Part shown: piece by piece, positions 58,541 to 64,000 of the stretch | How the letters are laid out: each line of letters begins with the position of its first letter | Position numbering within the stretch: the first letter of the stretch is position 1 | From: Cyclobacteriaceae bacterium | Lineage (GTDB): Bacteria > Bacteroidota > Bacteroidia > Cytophagales > Cyclobacteriaceae | Direction: 5' to 3' | Assembly (NCBI GenBank): GCA_022841475.1 | Contig: JALHRJ010000009.1 | Span: forward strand, 45,462-109,461 | DNA: 64,000 nucleotides | Made by a program: the position numbers and the translations under genes | Notes under the pieces: generated by a model | Told to the model about the DNA's origin: nothing | The model's input: only the letters and a program-made list of their open reading frames with translations | The model's database searches: none

Positions 58541-60991
58541 ATGGCTGAGAATACCTATAAATCCAACACCTTTAAAAAACCCGAAAAGGAAAAGAAAGTA
58601 AAGTCCCCCAAGTCCAAATCCAGATTCGGTTTTGATTTTTTCTCGGACCCACGCTTTACCCTCGCCTTTGGTTTTTTTCTTCTGATCACTGCGCTGTATT
58701 TATTCACTGCTTTCCTTTCCCACATTTTCACAGGCAAGGCTGACCAAAGTGTGGTGCAGGCGTTCTGGGCAACCAACTCAATTGAATCGGGCCGTGAGGC
58801 TGATAATTGGCTGGGTCTTTATGGAGCAATCACCTCACATTTTTTAATCTGGAAATGGCTGGGCATCTCTGCCTTTGCGATTCCACCACTCCTTTTTCTT
58901 GTAGGCTTTAAGTTTGTATTCAAGCGCGAATTGGTTTCAATATTTTCGGCCTTCATTCTTTCTGTGTTTGCCGGGCTTTGGTTAAGCTTGCTGCTGGGAT
59001 ATATCACCCACAACATGGCTGGTGTCACTGAGATAGGTTTTATCAGTGGTGGCTTAGGCTTTGAACTTGCAAAAATTTCAGATAGCTTATTTGGATGGGG
59101 TACCTTTTTGATTCTTGTACTCTCACTTTTTATTTTCATTATCTACTATTTCAATGTCACGGCCATCAATGCTTTTCAGGTGCGCGATCCTAAACCCATG
59201 GGTAACGATGCACTATCGCCTAACGATGATCTTTTCATCAAACCAACTTATACGGATGATCTTGACAACTGGCCGGTAAAAGAAGTGACACCCGAGCCCA
59301 TCAAGTTTGTTCCGCCTGTTGAAGAAATAGCGATTGTTAATCAGGTAAAACTTGATGTTGAACCCATCAAGCCAGTTAAACAGGAAAAAACGACTGAACC
59401 GATCTTTACCGTTGAGGAACCCAAAACGGATACCGAGGTAATGGCTGAACAGTTGGTGGAGGCTCAGGGTTTCTATGATCCTACACTGGATTTAAGCAGT
59501 TATAAATTTCCAACCCTGGAATTGCTGAACGAATACGAGGCGAGCAAAGTGCAGGTAACGCAGGAAGAACTGAATCAAAATAAAGATCGCATTTTAAGTA
59601 CGCTCACCAATTTTAAAATTGGTATCCAAAGTATCAAGGCAACCATTGGCCCAACCGTTACGCTTTATGAAATCGTACCCGAGGCGGGTATTAAAATCTC
59701 CCGAATCAAAAATCTGGAAGATGATATTGCGTTGAGTTTGGCCGCGTTGGGGATTCGAATTATTGCGCCTATTCCCGGCAAGGGCACTATCGGTATTGAG
59801 GTGCCGAACAAGAATCGTGAGATGGTGGGCATTCGGTCGGTGTTGAGCACAGAACGTTTTCAAAAGACGGACAAAGAACTTCCGATAGCCATTGGTAAAA
59901 CCATCTCCAACGAATTGATGGTGATTGATCTTACCAAGATGCCACACTTGCTCGTGGCAGGTGCAACGGGCCAAGGAAAGTCAGTAGGCCTTAATGTTAT
60001 TTTAACTTCTCTATTATATAAGAAACATCCCAGCCAGCTAAAGTTTGTGTTGGTTGATCCTAAGAAGGTTGAGATGTCACTCTTTAGTAAAATTGAGCGG
60101 CATTATTTAGCTAAACTTCCTAACAGCGAGGAGGCCATCATTACCGATACCAAAAAAGTTGTTTACACGCTCAATTCACTTTGTATCGAAATGGAAAACC
60201 GGTACGAAATCATGAAAGATGCTGGAGCGAAAAATATTAAGGAGTATAATGCCAAGTTTGTTTCGCGTAAGTTAAATCCCAAAGAAGGTCATCGATTTTT
60301 GCCTTACATCGTATTGGTGATAGACGAGTTGGCTGACTTGATGATGACGGCTGGCAAAGAAGTGGAAACGCCTATTGCCCGCCTTGCCCAATTGGCCCGC
60401 GCTATCGGCATTCATTTGGTTGTGGCCACGCAACGCCCTTCCGTTAATGTAATCACAGGCGTAATTAAAGCGAACTTCCCGGCCCGGTTGTCGTTTCGGG
60501 TTACTTCAAAAATTGACTCACGTACAATTCTTGATACCGGTGGTGCAGATCAATTGATTGGTCAGGGTGATATGTTGCTTTCCACAGGCTCTGAGATAGT
60601 ACGCTTACAAAGCCCGTTTGTTGACACACCCGAAATTGACAGAATTTGTGATTTTATAGGATCCCAGCGAGGTTATGATTCAGCTTATATGCTTCCTGAA
60701 TTCGAAGGAGAAGATGATGGTGGCGCATCTGCAGTTGACTTGTCGGATAGAGATGCACTTTTCGAAGAAGCTGCCCGCTTGATTGTTCAACATCAGCAAG
60801 GAAGTACTTCGTTGATCCAACGTAAACTAAAATTAGGATATAATCGGGCCGGACGTTTGATAGATCAGCTGGAAGCCGCTAAAATTGTGGGCCCATTTGA
60901 AGGCTCCAAGGCTCGGGAGGTGTTAATTAAAGACCCGATGAGTTTGGAACAATTATTGAATGAATTGAAGGAAAAACATACTCACTCCTAA
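58541..60991 (+). CDS. ftsK: DNA translocase FtsK
   Basis: 816 aa; N-terminal TM segments, Walker A VAGATGQGKSVGLN, LVIDELADLMM, VATQRPSVNVITGVIKANFPARLSFRV, gamma domain. Confidence 0.97.
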   Translation: MAENTYKSNTFKKPEKEKKVKSPKSKSRFGFDFFSDPRFTLAFGFFLLITALYLFTAFLSHIFTGKADQSVVQAFWATNSIESGREADNWLGLYGAITSHFLIWKWLGISAFAIPPLLFLVGFKFVFKRELVSIFSAFILSVFAGLWLSLLLGYITHNMAGVTEIGFISGGLGFELAKISDSLFGWGTFLILVLSLFIFIIYYFNVTAINAFQVRDPKPMGNDALSPNDDLFIKPTYTDDLDNWPVKEVTPEPIKFVPPVEEIAIVNQVKLDVEPIKPVKQEKTTEPIFTVEEPKTDTEVMAEQLVEAQGFYDPTLDLSSYKFPTLELLNEYEASKVQVTQEELNQNKDRILSTLTNFKIGIQSIKATIGPTVTLYEIVPEAGIKISRIKNLEDDIALSLAALGIRIIAPIPGKGTIGIEVPNKNREMVGIRSVLSTERFQKTDKELPIAIGKTISNELMVIDLTKMPHLLVAGATGQGKSVGLNVILTSLLYKKHPSQLKFVLVDPKKVEMSLFSKIERHYLAKLPNSEEAIITDTKKVVYTLNSLCIEMENRYEIMKDAGAKNIKEYNAKFVSRKLNPKEGHRFLPYIVLVIDELADLMMTAGKEVETPIARLAQLARAIGIHLVVATQRPSVNVITGVIKANFPARLSFRVTSKIDSRTILDTGGADQLIGQGDMLLSTGSEIVRLQSPFVDTPEIDRICDFIGSQRGYDSAYMLPEFEGEDDGGASAVDLSDRDALFEEAARLIVQHQQGSTSLIQRKLKLGYNRAGRLIDQLEAAKIVGPFEGSKAREVLIKDPMSLEQLLNELKEKHTHS

Positions 60992-60998
60992 TCTATAT

Positions 60999-61640
60999 AT
61001 GAAAAAGCTCCTTTTTGCGATCCTTTTAACGTTTGCCGGTACCATTTCCTATGCACAGTACGACCCCAAGGCGCTCGAAATCCTGGAGGCCATGAGTAAA
61101 AAATATAAGTCAATAACAGCTTTTGAAGCCAATCTCACGTCAGGAATGACCAACGATTCGGAGGGGATAAAGGAAGAATTTAAAGGAAAAATTACTGTGA
61201 AGGGAGATATGTTTCGCCTTTTACTCGATGACCAGGAGATTATCAATAATGGAACTACCGTCTGGACTTATTTGCCTTCTGCAAAGGAGGTGAATGTAGA
61301 CAACTTCGATCCGGGTTCGGATGAAGTGAATCCCACAAAAATATTTGACATGTATAAGAAGGGATTTAAGTATCTCTACCTGGCCGATAAAACAGAAGGC
61401 GGTGTGGTGTGCGAAGAGGTAGATTTAGTGCCTGAAAAAAAGGATGCCCAATATTTCAAGATCAAAATGATGATTGTGAAGAAGGATAAAAGCATTCAAA
61501 GTTGGACCATGTTTGACAAATCAGGAAACCGGTATAAATACACCATTACCAAGTTTGTACCCAATGTAAAAGTTGATGATGACTTCTTTACGTTCGATCC
61601 CAAGAAGTATCCGGGCATTGAAGTAATCGACTTGCGCTAA
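60999..61640 (+). CDS. lolA: Outer membrane lipoprotein carrier protein LolA-like
   Basis: 213 aa; signal peptide, FEANLTSGMTNDSEGIKEEFKGKITVKGDMFRLLLDDQEIINNGTTVWTYLPSAKEV. Confidence 0.88.
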   Translation: MKKLLFAILLTFAGTISYAQYDPKALEILEAMSKKYKSITAFEANLTSGMTNDSEGIKEEFKGKITVKGDMFRLLLDDQEIINNGTTVWTYLPSAKEVNVDNFDPGSDEVNPTKIFDMYKKGFKYLYLADKTEGGVVCEEVDLVPEKKDAQYFKIKMMIVKKDKSIQSWTMFDKSGNRYKYTITKFVPNVKVDDDFFTFDPKKYPGIEVIDLR

Positions 61641-61652
61641 ATCGCCAACTTC

Positions 61653-62006
61653 TTATTGCTTTTTTCGTATTCGTATAACTTTTGGCTGAATTACAGTAAA
61701 AGCATCTGAAAATTCAGATTGATGCTTTTGAATAATGGTTCCAACCATTTCAGCTCGTTGCACAGTTGAATAACCCTCCAGTCTTATCAGAATAATTCCC
61801 GCATGTGGTTGGTTAAGTCTATAAACAAGCTCGCCAAAATCTTTATCACGTGTAATCAAAATTCGACTTTCCCTATTTGCCAGATGCAGGAGTTCATCAT
61901 CGGTAATTGATCGAATTCCTTCAATTACATAATAAACATCGAAATTAAATTTTCTTAGAGTTTCTACGATTGAGCGATCAACGCCCTCATCGGCAAGAAA
62001 CTTCAT
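61653..62006 (-). CDS. DUF5615 family PIN-like protein (putative toxin)
   Basis: 117 aa; MKFLADEGVDRSIVETLRK...ILITRDKDFGELVYR...GIILIRLEGYS. Confidence 0.85.
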   Translation of the reverse strand: MKFLADEGVDRSIVETLRKFNFDVYYVIEGIRSITDDELLHLANRESRILITRDKDFGELVYRLNQPHAGIILIRLEGYSTVQRAEMVGTIIQKHQSEFSDAFTVIQPKVIRIRKKQ

Positions 62007-62233
62007 ACCGCTATTGGATAAATTTTTTCTCCTTTTAGCGAGTCGGCAGCGAAAGCAAGTGCGTCATTGACAGCTTCTCTCGTTAGTCGAGGCCAGGCTG
62101 CTAATAGATTTTCTAAAGTTTCGCCTGCTCCCAATGATTCTAAAATAAGTTCAACTGTAATTCTAGTTCCTTTAATAACAGGTTTTCCCATCATCACTTT
62201 TGGATTAACCTCGATATAGGGGTGATCATTCAT
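62003..62233 (-). CDS. DUF433 domain-containing protein (putative antitoxin)
   Basis: YIEVNPKVMMGKPVIKGTRITVELILESLGAGETLENLLAAWPRLTREAVNDALAFA; 4-nt overlap with the DUF5615 gene; start 62233 preferred over 62263. Confidence 0.85.
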   Translation of the reverse strand: MNDHPYIEVNPKVMMGKPVIKGTRITVELILESLGAGETLENLLAAWPRLTREAVNDALAFAADSLKGEKIYPIAV

Positions 62234-62342
62234 ATAGGTAGCTCCCTTTTTAAGAGAGAACAAAGTTACAAAAAAAGGATTACTTGATAGGGACTGATTT
62301 TAACTATCAAATTATGCCACATAAACTATTATCTTGCGATTT

Positions 62343-63158
62343 ATGAACCGTCAAGAACTATTTGAACAAATAAAAAAAAAGAATTCTTATCTCTGCGTAG
62401 GTCTTGATACCGATATTGAGAAACTTCCGAAACATTTGCTTTCGTTACCAGATCCCATTTTCGAGTTCAATAAGCAAATCATTGATTCAACAAAAGAATT
62501 CGCAGTAGCCTACAAACCCAATATTGCTTTCTACGAGGCATTGGGTCCTGCCGGGTGGGAGAGCTTACGCAAAACGCTTGATTATATACCCAAGGAGTGC
62601 TTTACGATTGCAGATGCAAAGCGTGGAGATATCGGCAACACTTCTGCATTGTATGCACGCACGTATTTTCAGCAGATGAATTTTGATTCCATTACAGTTG
62701 CTCCGTACATGGGTGAGGATTCCGTAAAACCATTTCTCGATTTTCCTGGTAAGTGGGTGATTCTTTTAGTGCATACCTCCAACCCTGGCAGTATTGATTT
62801 TCAACAAATCGAAACCCGCGATGGTCGTTTTGTATATGAGGAAGTAATTTTTGCTTCACAGCGTTGGACATCGGCCGACCGCATGATGTATGTGGTGGGG
62901 GCAACAAAAGCCGATAAAATCGGAACCATTCGGGCCCTCGCCCCCGATCACTTCTTTCTTGTACCCGGGGTGGGCGCGCAAGGGGGTGACCTTGAAGCGG
63001 TATCCAAAGCAGGGATGAACGCTGAGTGCGGTTTACTTGTCAATGCATCGCGATCTATAATTTTCGCTTCTTCAAAAGAAGATTTTGCTGAGGCTGCACG
63101 CAAAGAAGCCATGAAACTGAAAACTGAAATGTCCCAGTTACTGCATCATTATTCCTGA
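62343..63158 (+). CDS. pyrF: Orotidine 5'-phosphate decarboxylase
   Basis: SYLCVGLDTDIEKLP, TIADAKRGDIGNTSALYA, LVPGVGAQGGDLEAV; ORF-track start 62334 is TTG, ATG at 62343 preferred. Confidence 0.95.
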   Translation: MNRQELFEQIKKKNSYLCVGLDTDIEKLPKHLLSLPDPIFEFNKQIIDSTKEFAVAYKPNIAFYEALGPAGWESLRKTLDYIPKECFTIADAKRGDIGNTSALYARTYFQQMNFDSITVAPYMGEDSVKPFLDFPGKWVILLVHTSNPGSIDFQQIETRDGRFVYEEVIFASQRWTSADRMMYVVGATKADKIGTIRALAPDHFFLVPGVGAQGGDLEAVSKAGMNAECGLLVNASRSIIFASSKEDFAEAARKEAMKLKTEMSQLLHHYS

Positions 63159-63164
63159 TGTGTC

Positions 63165-64000
63165 GTGAACGAATCATTCATACATTACCTATGGCAGTTT
63201 CAATACTTCGATAAGAAGGACCTGAAGACTACCGCGGGTGAACGACTCACGATTCTGAAACCCGGTATTTTAAATTCAAATGCTGGCCCTGATTTTTCGG
63301 ATGTAAAAATTAAAGCAGGCGAAATTGATTGGGCAGGGTGCGTGGAAATCCATATTCAATCCTCTGGCTGGTACGAACATAAACACAATCATGATAGAGC
63401 CTATGAGAATGTAGTGTTGCATGTGGTGTGGGAAGAAAACAAACCTGTGTATCGGGAGGATGGTACGCGCATTCCAACCTTGCAACTAAAAGAAAGGGTA
63501 GACCCTGACTTGATTAAATCATATCAGAAGTTAATCAGCAATCGTTCCTCTATTCCATGCGAGAAATCATTCAGTCAGGTTGAAGAAATAGTAAAACACT
63601 CTATGATTGATAAGGCGCTGATGCGCAGACTGGAAGCAAAATCAAAACAAATCAATTCAATCCTTGAGCAGAACACCGGTGACTGGGAGGAAACTACCTA
63701 TCAATTACTGGCATCAAGCTTTGGATTTAAAATTAATAAAGAGCCTTTCGCGCAACTCGCCAAATCGTTGCCTTATAAAGTAATCCAAAAGCATCGCGAT
63801 AAGTTAATTCAGGTGGAGGCTTTGCTTTTTGGTCAGGCTGGTTTTCTGGTTGCCAAATCGAAAGACGAATATCTCACGAGTCTTTTTAATGAATACCAGT
63901 TTCTTGGTAAAAAGTATGACTTGATTGACTTTCAATTGCATCCAACCCAGTGGAAATTTCTTCGCTTGCGACCTGCTAATTTTCCTACCATCCGGATCGC
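63165..64000 (+). CDS. DUF2851 family protein, truncated at the right window edge
   Basis: GTG start; VNESFIHYLWQFQYFDKKDLKTTAGERLTILKPGILNSNAGPDFSDVKIKAGEIDWAGCVEIHIQSSGWYEHKH. Confidence 0.85.
   Translation, partial: MNESFIHYLWQFQYFDKKDLKTTAGERLTILKPGILNSNAGPDFSDVKIKAGEIDWAGCVEIHIQSSGWYEHKHNHDRAYENVVLHVVWEENKPVYREDGTRIPTLQLKERVDPDLIKSYQKLISNRSSIPCEKSFSQVEEIVKHSMIDKALMRRLEAKSKQINSILEQNTGDWEETTYQLLASSFGFKINKEPFAQLAKSLPYKVIQKHRDKLIQVEALLFGQAGFLVAKSKDEYLTSLFNEYQFLGKKYDLIDFQLHPTQWKFLRLRPANFPTIRI

Noticed and set aside
1-64000. tRNA, rRNA, transposase or phage genes
   Set aside because: None recognised by eye; a tRNAscan/Infernal and IS search would be needed to exclude small RNAs.

Overview
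The window looks like a Bacteroidota chromosome segment, probably Cytophagales-like; this is inferred from family content, not from a search. The left flank carries housekeeping genes: a class V aminotransferase (truncated), aroQ, xerD, DUF4136, pyrD and an S9 peptidase. The right flank carries ftsK, lolA, a DUF433/DUF5615 pair, pyrF and a truncated DUF2851 gene. Between about 7.2 and 58.0 kb lies an almost entirely minus-strand island. It encodes giant secreted or surface proteins that end in a CHU_C / gliding-motility-associated C-terminal (type IX secretion, type B) domain, plus a PorP/SprF-like protein, NhaA, a divergent LuxR-type regulator, a TPR histidine kinase with a NarL-type response regulator, two SEGR-variant serine-hydrolase paralogs and a prolyl oligopeptidase interrupted by one in-frame stop. 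The most interesting signals are: (i) a stereotyped dyad TCACAYGATGATGTGA placed 34-35 nt upstream of four start codons; (ii) paired palindromes TACCTGAATTCAGGTA with identical 34-bp spacing upstream of two paralogous beta-helix genes, one divergent from the LuxR-type regulator; (iii) a two-gene module (beta-helix protein plus EYFFDTDPG-repeat CHU_C protein) present three times; (iv) a 249-bp tandem array with a 498-bp higher-order period; (v) segmental duplication with a truncated mosaic remnant; (vi) conserved loss of the catalytic Lys (SxxK to SEGR) in both serine-hydrolase paralogs. All calls come from reading the sequence and ORF translations; no database search was run.
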